Below, one piece after another: positions 1-8,327 of a DNA stretch of 18,223 bases. The position numbers and the translations under genes are program-made. Numbering within the stretch: position 1 is the first letter of the stretch; each line of letters begins with the position of its first letter. The DNA comes from Isotricha intestinalis. Its lineage: Eukaryota; Ciliophora; Litostomatea; Vestibuliferida; Isotrichidae. The DNA is taken from positions 1 to 18,223 of the forward strand of contig JAJJLU010004122.1 in assembly GCA_023807065.1 (NCBI GenBank), read 5' to 3'. The notes below the pieces were generated by a model. That model was not told the origin of the DNA, did no database searches, and saw nothing but the letters and a program-made list of their open reading frames with translations.

Positions 1-1079
1 TTTTATAATATTTTTTTTATTTGGATGAATAAGGGTTTTCTTTAGATCGATTCTTAATATTATTGCAAATTTGGGTTTCAAGAAATATTAGATTTTATAA
101 TAAAAATCCAAAAATTTTAAAATGATTTCCTCTCAATTGGGTATATTATTGAAAAAAAAGGAGATTTTGAAATGATGATTAAAGCTTTTGATAAAATTTT
201 ATGATTTTAAGTATTTCTTCAAGATTAAAAATTTATTCACTAGTTAGAGAGGTATTTGTATTGTAATATTATTTATTGCTTAAATAATTGATTTATAAAA
301 AAATAATTAAATATATTTATTATTTTTTTCTTTTTTCTCAATTATATAAATTATATGATTATATAATGTGTATAACTAATAATAAAGAAAAATTATACCT
401 TTTTTTAAAATCAATAGAACCCATTGTATTAATAATAAAATAAAGACTAATATTATTTATCGATCGTTATTCCCAAAATAATAATCATACTTATATTTTA
501 TTATTAAATCCTTTAGAAATTCCATTAAAAAAACTTATTTTAATCTTTTATTTAAATAAGATTTAAAATTATTAATATTTAAATTATTATTTTTTTGATT
601 CATTGATTTATTATTTTTATTGTTGTTGAATTTAGATTATTTTATTTTTTTGTTTAAATTTTTTATTAACTTTTTCTTTTTTATTATTTCTTATTTTTTT
701 ATTTTTTTAAATCATCTTTCATCTTTTCTTATTTTTAATGATTATTATTATTTAATTGAAATTTAATTATTACTAAATTTAATATGAAATAAAATAATAA
801 CTATATTTTAAATAAATTCAAAACAAAAATTGTAGAATTTTTTAATAATTTAAATAATTACATTTTTTTTCCATATTAATGTAAATTATTTCCAAATGAA
901 AATTGAAATAATTTTTAAAGTTTACTTAAATTTTATTTTTCAAAAAAAATAAAATAATTCTATTAATTAAATTTATTAATAATCATTAAAGAATAAATTT
1001 ATATTTAAAAATTGTATTATATTATCTAATTCTCTGAAACTCATATAATAATGAGAATTTCATCCAGAAACATTTTTTC
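1..1079. other. AT-rich intergenic region, no intact gene
   Basis: Long A/T homopolymer runs with stops in all frames and no open frame of useful length. The only coding-like trace is a 27-codon plus-strand stretch at 121-201, with a 'GYIIEKKGDFE...AFDKIL' pattern that loosely resembles a tetratricopeptide repeat and is closed by TGA at 202. No tRNA, telomere repeat or recognisable regulatory element was seen. Confidence 0.6.
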
Positions 1080-1471
1080 ATTTATATTGAAATAATATCA
1101 CACATAAAAAAATGAATATTCCATTTCATCTTTGTTAAAAAGAGAATCCCCTTTGCTCCTATATGAGAAAATTTTCACTTTGGGAGCGCAGAAATATTAT
1201 CTTTACCTTTAATTTCTTTGGGTATAGGATTCCAATAAGATTTAATTTTGTTCAAAATAATTTTTAGTTATAATATCATTAACAAAAATTACTTCATTTG
1301 ATATATTGATAAATATTCTATTTAATGACCTAAATTTTTCTTGTTCAGCTGTATCCTAAAAAAATAATCTATTTTTTCTCCATTTTCTTCTAATATTTTA
1401 TATTCTCTTCACTTCCTATTGTTGTATTATTGTACATTTAGCAAATTATCAATATCAAATCCATTAGTCAT
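1080..1471 (-). pseudogene. Decayed Rab-family small GTPase
   Basis: Read on the minus strand from ATG at 1471. A plausible Rab N-terminus (MTNGFDIDNLLNV) is followed directly by a switch I-like trace (TTIGSEENIK), so the P-loop segment is missing. After a frame change comes the switch II trace DTAEQEKFRSLNRIF, where DTAGQE is expected. Next is a GTPase core strand (NEVIFVNDIITKNYFEQ), then a TAA and a shift to IKSYWNPIPKEIKGKDN. A further frame gives SKGDSLFNKDEMEYS, where the NKxD guanine-specificity motif would lie. The order of motifs matches a Rab, but internal stops, at least three frame changes and loss of the P-loop mean it cannot encode a GTPase. The 3' limit is uncertain. It is related to, but not a copy of, the intact Rab at 8328. 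Confidence 0.75.
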
Positions 1472-1628
1472 TTTAAAAAATGTAAAAAAAATCAAATATT
1501 AAAAATAATAAATAATAATTTAAAAAAATCAAAAAAAAAAACATGAAAAATTCAAAAAATCCTTTTGAATATTTTTAAAAAAACAAAAAATAAAACACAA
1601 AAAAAAATAAAAATAAATTAAAAAATGT
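1472..1628. other. Short A-rich spacer
   Basis: Almost pure A/T sequence between the Rab relic and the 3' end of the repeat-protein gene. It presumably holds the 3' untranslated region of that minus-strand gene. No defined signal was seen. Confidence 0.4.
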
Positions 1629-2570
1629 TTATTTTTTTTTTCCTTTTTCTTCCTTTTTCATTTCCATATCAACCCTATTCATAAAATCTTGCATAGGATC
1701 ATTTTTGACATTTTTTCTTTGATTATAAGGAACATATCCAGAATTTTTAGAATCAGCTTCCATTTCTTTATCAAGTCTTGCAAGAAAATCCATATTATTC
1801 TGTTCTTTATTTCCTCCTCTTTGTCCAAAAGCTTTTCCACTAGGTTTATAACCAGAATTTTTTTCTTCAGCTTTCATTGCTTCATTTAATCTATCTTCAA
1901 ATGCATTTCTGGGATCAATTGGTTGACTTTTTTTCTGATAAGGTTTATATGAAGAATTCTCATTTTCTTTTTCAATTTCTGCATTTAATCTATCTTCAAA
2001 TACTTTATTCTGATCAATATTTTCTACTTTCTTTTTCACACTTGGTTTATATGATGAACTCTCTTTTTCTTTCTCCATTTCGGCATTTAATCTATTCATA
2101 AAAGCTTCTCTTTCATTTGGAATTACTTGCTTTTTTTTTTGAGTTGGTTTATATGAAGAATTTTCATTTTCTGCTTTCATTGCTTGATTTAATCTATCTT
2201 CAAATTGTTTGTTATAATCAATTCCTTCATTTTTTTTTGCTTTTGGATCTTTCTTCTGACTTGGTTTATATGATGAATTCTCTGACTCTGCTTTCATTGC
2301 TGCATTTAAACGATTTTCAAATTCTTTATTTGGATCTACTTGAGGAGATTTCTTCTGTGAAGGACGCATACTAGGCTTATATGATGAATTCTCTGCTTCT
2401 GCTTTCATTGCTAAGTCTAATCGATTTTCAAATTGTTGAAGCTGGTTTACTGGTGCTTTTTTACTTGATTTATATGAGGAATTTTTAGATTCGTTTTCTA
2501 TTGCTTTATCTAAATTTGCCATCCATGCTTCTTTGTCGTATCCTCCTTGTGCTACAGGCTTCTTTTTCAT
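1629..2570 (-). CDS. Repeat protein with eight F...NSSYKP units, unknown function
   Basis: A 313-residue hydrophilic protein starting at ATG (2570-2568) and ending TAA. I do not recognise the family. It consists almost entirely of a degenerate repeat whose core reads F-x-x-R-L-N/D-x-x-M/I-x-x-E-x-x-N-S-S/G-Y-K-P. The aromatic anchors are W16, F47, F84, F123, F157, F191, F224 and F262, with a ninth partial unit at F296. The matching tyrosines are Y33, Y64, Y101, Y140, Y174, Y208, Y241 and Y279. The aromatic-to-tyrosine distance is 17 residues in every unit, while the Lys/Pro-rich linkers vary from 14 to 22 residues. The first half of each core looks like an amphipathic charged helix. There is no signal peptide, membrane segment or cysteine. 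A cytoskeletal or scaffold role is possible but only a guess. The gene is divergent from the transporter at 2772. Confidence 0.85.
   Translation of the reverse strand: MKKKPVAQGGYDKEAWMANLDKAIENESKNSSYKSSKKAPVNQLQQFENRLDLAMKAEAENSSYKPSMRPSQKKSPQVDPNKEFENRLNAAMKAESENSSYKPSQKKDPKAKKNEGIDYNKQFEDRLNQAMKAENENSSYKPTQKKKQVIPNEREAFMNRLNAEMEKEKESSSYKPSVKKKVENIDQNKVFEDRLNAEIEKENENSSYKPYQKKSQPIDPRNAFEDRLNEAMKAEEKNSGYKPSGKAFGQRGGNKEQNNMDFLARLDKEMEADSKNSGYVPYNQRKNVKNDPMQDFMNRVDMEMKKEEKGKKK
1656..2525 (-). repeat. Tandem 31-39 residue coding repeats
   Basis: Eight complete repeats and one truncated repeat inside the gene at 1629-2570, with unit starts 31-39 residues apart. At DNA level the recurring blocks are the minus-strand codons for NSSYKP and RLN..M. 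Units have diverged, so this is an old coding repeat and not a recent satellite expansion. Confidence 0.85.
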
Positions 2571-2771
2571 TTTTTTTATTTAGGTGTTTTTATTATTTTT
2601 ATATAGGGTATTATGTAATTTTTTTTATTTTTTTATTTATGAGTTTTTATGATATTTTATATTTTTTTTTATTTATTATTTTTTTTTCTGTTTTTTTTTA
2701 CAATTTTAATTCTTTTTTTTAATTGGTAAGAAATGATAAAACTATAATTAATTGAGAAATTAATATTTATT
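2571..2771. promoter_or_regulatory. Divergent promoter region, repeat protein / transporter
   Basis: A 201-bp T-rich spacer between two genes transcribed away from each other, so it must hold both 5' flanks. No specific motif was recognised beyond long T runs. Confidence 0.4.
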
Positions 2772-4284
2772 ATGGAAAGTGAATTCAACAAAGAAACAGA
2801 TTCATTAGTAACATATATAATAAAAAAAAATTAGAAATTTCAAAAAGCAAAAGAGCATGGTATAGTATTATCAAAATCATATCGTTTTATTCTATACTTG
2901 ATTTTAGTAAGTGAAGAAATGGCAATAAACAATTCATCAGGTATTTTATCATCTGCATCAAAACAAATAAAATTAGATTTAAAAATGAATGACAAACAAT
3001 TTGGTTTATTTGGAACATCAACAGGATTTGGAAGAGCATTTGGTTGTATAACATATATGATTTTAGTAAATAAGTTTAATAGAAAATATATTTTCTCATC
3101 GTTTGTATATTTAAAAGTTATATTTCTTATATTATTTAAATATACTTACAATTCGAAATTACTTATTTTTTATAGAGGAATCATTGGTTATGCACATATG
3201 CCTCCTTCAATTTATATTCCTGTTTGGATTAATCAATTTGGTTTTAGTAAATATAAAACTATTCAAATGACTTTTTTACAAGTTTTAATTCCTATTGGAA
3301 AATTAATGGGATATTTCTATAATTTAATATATAATGAAGAAAATGTAAAAATTATTTTTTATTTATTTTTAGTGGAGATATGGTTTTTTAATTGAAAGTT
3401 TAATTTTAACTTTCATTGCTTCTTTTGTTTTGTTTTCTCCAATGGAATATTTTTCTCCTAATTTAATATCTGATGTTAAAACAGTTGATGAGAATAAAAA
3501 AGAAGATTTAAAATTAAGGAAAAAAAATTCATCATTTCTGATTCAAGATTCAATAAATGAAAATTTAACAATAGAAGAAATAATATCTCAAATAAAATTA
3601 ATAATAAAGAATAAAATATTTCAACTTGAAAATTCAATTCTTGCAATAATGAGTGGCTCATTAACAGCAATTCATTATTGGTGTTCAGATTATATGAGAA
3701 ATGCTTTAAATATAAATGATCAAAAAAAAATATTTATTTCATATACTTTTATTTGTTTAATTGGTCCTTTTTTAGGAATGTTTTTAATTTCTTTTGTAAA
3801 TTCATTTTTTGGAAGTTATGAATCAAAAAAAGCACCATTAATATTATTTTTTTTACAATTTATAGGAGGAATTTTTGGTATTTTATCTGTTATAAATAAT
3901 ACTTTATTTGGTTTTTGTTTTTGTTTAATGGGATGTTTAATTTTTAATATTTCAGCAACTACTTTTATTCAAGGTTGTATTTTATTATCTGTTGGAAAAG
4001 AATTAACTGGAATGGCAAATTCAATTGCTAATTTAACTCAAATTATTTTTGTTAGTGGACCTTCTCCTTTATTATATGGAGCTATTAATGATTTTTTTTA
4101 TCCTTTTGGTTATAAAAAAATTGGAATGTTAGTTATTATGATTATTTATTCTTTTGCTAGTTTTTTAAGTTTTATTTTGTATTTAATTTTAAAAAAAAAA
4201 AATAATGGGAATAAAGTTAATGTTAGTGAAAATAATGATTTTATTGATTCAAATGATAAAACAGATGATAAAACAGAAGAATAA
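2772..4284 (+). CDS. Major facilitator superfamily transporter, Spinster-like (spliced)
   Basis: Three exons, 2772-2807, 2835-3344 and 3373-4284, give 485 residues when two phase-0 GT-AG introns are removed. The ATG at 2772 begins exon 1; without splicing the frame is closed by TAG at 2832-2834 and by TGA just after the second intron. Splicing restores an MFS signature: TM1 ends in 'NNSSGILSSASKQIKLDL', followed by 'FGLFGTSTGFGRAFG' for TM2 and 'GYAHMPPSIYIPVWI' for TM4-5. The splice junction itself creates 'NEENWRYGFLIES', a typical start of TM6. A hydrophilic central loop lies at about residues 209-260 and a second six-helix bundle follows. The loop after TM1 and the P-x-Y-I-P motif resemble Spinster-type transporters, which act on lysosomal membranes in animals. 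The substrate here is unknown. The charged tail 'DKTDDKTEE' is probably cytosolic. Confidence 0.85.
2808..2834 (+). other. 27-nt intron, GT-AG
   Basis: Begins GTAACATATA and ends AAAAATTAG. Removing it joins ATG...TCATTA to AAATTTCAA in frame (phase 0) and supplies the only upstream ATG for the transporter. The intron length is a multiple of three, but the acceptor TAG is an in-frame stop if it is retained. Confidence 0.8.
3345..3372 (+). other. 28-nt intron, GT-AG
   Basis: Begins GTAAAAATTA and ends TTATTTTTAG. Retention leads to a frameshifted TGA about 20 bp downstream. Removal gives N-E-E-N-W-R-Y-G-F-L-I, which continues the transporter without a gap. Phase 0. Confidence 0.88.
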
Positions 4285-4695
4285 TATATTAAGTGTTTTA
4301 ATAATAAAAAATTTTTTTTATTAATTATGAATTAAATATTTTTAATTTAAAATGATGATTTAAATATAATTTTTATTTTCTACTTTTTTATTTTGTTTTT
4401 CCTGATAATAATTAATTTCTATTAAATAATTAACCAAATATGAATATATATTATAATTTTAAGACCTTATCCATAAAAAATCAAAAATTTCTTCAGCATT
4501 ATCTTCATTTATCATACATATATTTTTTATAAATTACTGTTGTTGAAAAAGTTTTGCTTTTAAAAATGGAAATTTGAAATGATCTATTTTTGTATATGTG
4601 AATTATGATTAAAAATATAATTTAAGAAAATAAATATATAAAAACACAATTTTCTATATAAGAAAAAATTAATTGAAGAAAGAATAAAATTATAA
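4285..4695. other. Intergenic region containing a broken minus-strand frame
   Basis: AT-rich spacer between the transporter and the decayed Rab. Its one structured content is an 80-codon minus-strand frame (4602 down to 4363, TAA at 4360-4362), open apart from two internal TAA codons and with normal-looking composition. A sample reading is MINEDNAEEIFDFLWIRS. I see no intron that would bypass the stops and do not recognise a family, so it is most likely a coding relic. Confidence 0.4.
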
Positions 4696-5230
4696 ATGGA
4701 AATTGATTTTCCAGAGGAGAAATTAAATGTAAAATAAGATTATAGGGAATCAAAGGTAGGAAAAACATCTTTAATTCTTCCAGTAGGTCAAGAAAGATTT
4801 AGAAATATTAATAAAATATTATTAAAAATACAAGAATTGTAATTCTTGTATATGATATTAATAATAAATAATCATTTGATGAAATAATTGAATTTCGGAA
4901 ACCCTAAAGTTATTGAAATTTTAGGAAATGATTTATTATTAGTTTAGCAGGAAATAAAAGTGATTTATCTGGACAAGAAGATATTAATATTGATATTGTT
5001 AAAAAATTTGCTAAAGAAAAAGATATTGCTTTTTAAAGAAACTTCTGTTTTATCTCATGATTCTATTGAAAATTATGTTGAAGAATTAGTTTATATTTTT
5101 TATGATAAAATTAAAGATTCTTTTTTAGAAATTAATAAAAAAGTTGTTTCTTTAAACAACAATAATCATAATATTAGAATATGTAAAGGATGTTGTTTAA
5201 AATTGAAAATTTTTTTCTTTTTAAAATAAT
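4696..5230 (+). pseudogene. Second decayed Rab-family small GTPase
   Basis: From ATG 4696 the frame reads MEIDFPEEKLNVK, then TAA, then ESKVGKTSLI, which is a clear P-loop. It jumps directly to VGQERFRNINKILLK, so about 40 residues covering switch I and strand 2 are deleted. A frameshift leads to TRIVILVYDINNK, TAA, SFDEIIEF. A further frameshift gives SLAGNKSDL, the intact NKxD motif, and KKFAKEKDIAF. A last +1 shift gives KETSVLSHDSIENYVEEL, the G5 region. The prenylation-type tail 'CKGCC' is still visible near 5196 but the stop after it is lost, so the frame runs on to TAA 5228. The stops, three frame changes and deletion exclude a working protein. It most resembles a diverged paralogue of the Rab at 8328. 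Confidence 0.85.
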
Positions 5231-5275
5231 TTTGTATTTTTTTTAATATAGTATGGCAAATTTATTTATGAATTT

Positions 5276-8260
5276 TTATTCTTCTGAATTACACCATCTT
5301 TCAATGGCTTTTGCACAATTTATTTTATATTCTTTTTCAGTAATTCCTTCAAATTTAATTTCATCTTTTAATAAACTGTCTGCAATTCCTGAATAATTAG
5401 AAAGAAATCCATATCCTTCTTCTACAGACATTAAATAATTTAAACTTGAAATAAATTTTTTAGGTGTACTTTTAATAAATATATACATTCTTAAAGGAGT
5501 TTTATCATCTTCTCCTGGAAGTTCAATTCCATTAAAAATTAAAACTTTATATATTAAAGTTTCAATATTATTTATTGCTTTCATTTTTCCCATAGGAGAA
5601 TTTTCATTTTCAAAATCATTAAATAATTTTTTTGCATCGAGTAATAAATTTGAATAATAAAAATGTTTTATTTTCATATCTATATTTTTCATTTCTATCC
5701 AAGATAGACCAATGCATTTTTGATATAAAAGAAGATCATCATCTAAAGTAATATTTAATGACATTTTTGAATATAAAGATGAATAAATATATTTACTAAA
5801 TTTTTCTTCATTAACAAAAGTTTTTTGCTTTTTTACTAACTCAATATATTTATTAATTACTTCTGTTACTCTACATTCTTTTTCTAAATCCAAAAGAGAA
5901 TTTTTACTTTGATTTGCATATTTAACAAAATCAGGAAATTTATTTATAAAGTCTTTAATATTATTACATAAAACTAATTTAGATGAATTTCTTGGAGTTG
6001 AATTACCAATTTGATTTGTTGTAAATATATCAAAATTTTTTGAAAAACTTGGATTCATATATATTGGAAATACCAGTTGTTTAATTTGATTCATTATTAA
6101 TTTATTATCATTTATTTCTTCTAAAGCTTCTAAATTTCTTTTTAATTTATTTAGTAAATCTGTTGAAACTAATTCCACAGAATGCCAATCAAAGGAATTT
6201 TTTTTATATAATTCAATTGAGGAATTTAAATGATTTTTCAATAAATTTAAAACTTTTTTAAAATTATTTTGTTGATATTCTTCTGGTAATTGTGTTAATA
6301 ATTGAAATAAAATTTCACAATACCATTCAAATGGAATACTCATTTCATCTTTTATATTTCCAAATTTTTTTATTTCTTCCAAAAAACTTAAAAATGAAAA
6401 TTCTTCTAATGGAAAATCCCTTCTATCAAGTGGAGGAAATCTGAATAATAATTCACATATATAATTTTCAATTTCTAATAAAGTTTTTTCTAAACCTTCT
6501 TTTATATGTTTTAATTTATTTTTATATGGTTTTAATTTTTCATCAAAATTTGCTAAATGTGAAAATTGAGGAGAAGTTTCTGTTTTTGATACTAAATAAT
6601 AATTTTTTTCTTTTAAAAAAATATTTTCAACAAAATTAATATTATTTTTAATAGAAAATTTACTTATAATATTAGATAGTATTTTTCTATTAACAAATAT
6701 ATTGTCATTATAATTACTTTGAATATTATCATTGACAAAAAATTTTTTATCAAAATTTTTAAGTATATTCATTAAAATATAGAAATCTTGAGGTTGATAA
6801 CAAATAGTATATTGAACTCTTTTAGAATTTGGATTTTCAATAAAATAATCATAATAAAAATCATTTTCAGGAATTACTCCATTTATTAATTTAGTAATAT
6901 AATTAGAAAAAGAAATATTTATAATTTTTTTAGTTAATTCTAAAACTTTTGGCATACCTTCTTTAATAAAAAATAAATTAAAAGGAGTCATTTCTTTATT
7001 ATCATTTCCATTATAAATTTCACCTGAAACTAAAATTTCTAATATATTTAAAACTAATTTAATTTTATCTCTTGTATGTTGAGATATTATAAACGAACTA
7101 ATTAAACCTTTTACATCTGGTTCTAAAAATATTGTTTTAAATATTGTAAGAAAAAAAAATTTACTTATAAACAATGTTTCTTCAATAATATTTATATCAG
7201 GAAATTTTTTATGAAGTAATATTGAAATTATTTTACATATACATTTTAATGAATATGGAATGAGATTTATATTTTCTATTAAATTATTTAATATTAATAA
7301 AATTGATTGTTTTAAATTAAAGAATATTATTGTATATTCATTTAATAATTCTTCTGAATTTTCTTCTTCATAAAATAAATTTATTAAAACATTATTTGAA
7401 AAATAATTTGGTTGATCATCTGAAAATTTTAATAAAAGATGATTGTAATATTCTTTTAAATCATTATTTTCTGTTTTTTCTTTTAAATCCATTAAAAATT
7501 TTTTATGAAACATAGAAAAATAATTTTTTATAAATTTTGCGTTTAAATCTTCTTTTTGTGTTGAAAAAGTTTCAGGTACAAGTAAATTTTTTTCTCTATT
7601 TGATTCATATAATTTTTTTAAATTATCAAAAGAAAAATCCCAATCAATTTCATTTTGATTTTCAATTCTTGATAAAATATCTTCTAAAATATTGCCAAAA
7701 AATTCTTTAACTTCAATTTTTGAACATAACTGTTTTAATAAAATTCCACAAGTGTTATTTTGTAAAAAAACATGAAAATCTTTTTTTGAATTCAAAAAAT
7801 TAATTTCTAATTCTAATAATCTATAAATTAAAATCAATAACTCATCTTCAGTTTTATAAGGTGATATAATATTTTCATAAAAATTATTCATAATTAAAGA
7901 ACTAATTAATTGAATTTCATTTAAAGTTAATCCAGTTAATATTTTATAAATAATTTCTGTATCTTTTCTTAAACATAAAAAAAATGCTTCAATTGTTTGT
8001 TTCATCATTGAATTTTTTTTAAAAACTAAATTGTCTTCATCAAGTTTAAATGAAGTTGAATTTTTATTTTTTGAACTATCTAATTGGGTTTTTTCTTCAG
8101 AAAGAATTTTAATTTTAATACTATAAATTTCTTTAATTTTGTTAATAATATTAGTTGAAAGAGTTTCATAATTTCTTTTTGCTGCTTCCCTTGTTGAAAT
8201 TTCATCTCTAACTAAATATTGTAATTTCTGAATAAAATCAAAATCTATTTCCTCTTCCAT
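5276..8260 (-). CDS. GAPVD1-like RasGAP-related / VPS9-domain Rab exchange factor
   Basis: A 994-residue intronless gene with ATG at 8260 and TAA at 5276. The C-terminal 130 residues (about 835-965) match a VPS9 domain: 'LSWIEMKNIDM' early in the domain, 'SPMGKMKAINNIETLI', 'GEDDKTPLRMYIFIKS' with the conserved acidic finger (D918/D919) and P922, 'FISSLNYL' and 'EEGYGFLSNYSGIA' (Y950). VPS9 domains exchange GDP for GTP on Rab5-type GTPases at endosomes. Residues about 90-400 follow the RasGAP-like N-terminus of GAPVD1 (GAPex-5) as I recall it: 'FFLCLRKDTEIIYKILTG', 'LLILIYRLLELEINFL', 'NNTCGILLKQLC', 'IPYSLKCICKI' and a helix ending in 'LEPDVKGLISS'. Where the GAP arginine finger should be, the sequence has N168. 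The same domain order argues for a GAPVD1 orthologue. The gene is divergent from a Rab with a 67-bp spacer. Confidence 0.82.
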   Translation of the reverse strand: MEEEIDFDFIQKLQYLVRDEISTREAAKRNYETLSTNIINKIKEIYSIKIKILSEEKTQLDSSKNKNSTSFKLDEDNLVFKKNSMMKQTIEAFFLCLRKDTEIIYKILTGLTLNEIQLISSLIMNNFYENIISPYKTEDELLILIYRLLELEINFLNSKKDFHVFLQNNTCGILLKQLCSKIEVKEFFGNILEDILSRIENQNEIDWDFSFDNLKKLYESNREKNLLVPETFSTQKEDLNAKFIKNYFSMFHKKFLMDLKEKTENNDLKEYYNHLLLKFSDDQPNYFSNNVLINLFYEEENSEELLNEYTIIFFNLKQSILLILNNLIENINLIPYSLKCICKIISILLHKKFPDINIIEETLFISKFFFLTIFKTIFLEPDVKGLISSFIISQHTRDKIKLVLNILEILVSGEIYNGNDNKEMTPFNLFFIKEGMPKVLELTKKIINISFSNYITKLINGVIPENDFYYDYFIENPNSKRVQYTICYQPQDFYILMNILKNFDKKFFVNDNIQSNYNDNIFVNRKILSNIISKFSIKNNINFVENIFLKEKNYYLVSKTETSPQFSHLANFDEKLKPYKNKLKHIKEGLEKTLLEIENYICELLFRFPPLDRRDFPLEEFSFLSFLEEIKKFGNIKDEMSIPFEWYCEILFQLLTQLPEEYQQNNFKKVLNLLKNHLNSSIELYKKNSFDWHSVELVSTDLLNKLKRNLEALEEINDNKLIMNQIKQLVFPIYMNPSFSKNFDIFTTNQIGNSTPRNSSKLVLCNNIKDFINKFPDFVKYANQSKNSLLDLEKECRVTEVINKYIELVKKQKTFVNEEKFSKYIYSSLYSKMSLNITLDDDLLLYQKCIGLSWIEMKNIDMKIKHFYYSNLLLDAKKLFNDFENENSPMGKMKAINNIETLIYKVLIFNGIELPGEDDKTPLRMYIFIKSTPKKFISSLNYLMSVEEGYGFLSNYSGIADSLLKDEIKFEGITEKEYKINCAKAIERWCNSEE

Positions 8261-8327
8261 TAAATATAATATAATATATGTAATTAAAAAATAAAAGAAA
8301 ATCTTTTATTTTTATTTAAAAATAAAA
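8261..8327. promoter_or_regulatory. 67-bp divergent promoter, Rab exchange factor / Rab
   Basis: The two ATGs face away from each other across 67 bp of A/T-only to A/T-rich DNA, so both 5' untranslated regions and core promoters must fit here or overlap. No named motif was recognised; the plus-strand start sits in an A-rich context (aaaaataaaaATG). Confidence 0.5.

Noticed and set aside
2117..2374. Open plus-strand frames across the repeat-protein gene
   Set aside because: They are shadows of the minus-strand repeats; the translations are periodic leucine/phenylalanine-rich sequence mirroring the coding repeats.
4828..4850. Perfect inverted repeat ACAAGAATT/AATTCTTGT in the Rab relic, first seen as a possible terminator or operator
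   Set aside because: It coincides with the conserved codons for TRIVILVYD of a GTPase, so the symmetry is a by-product of coding sequence.
4696..5230. Reading internal TAA as glutamine (ciliate code) to rescue the Rab
   Set aside because: Intact neighbours use TAA only as terminator, and frameshifts plus a deletion remain whatever the code.
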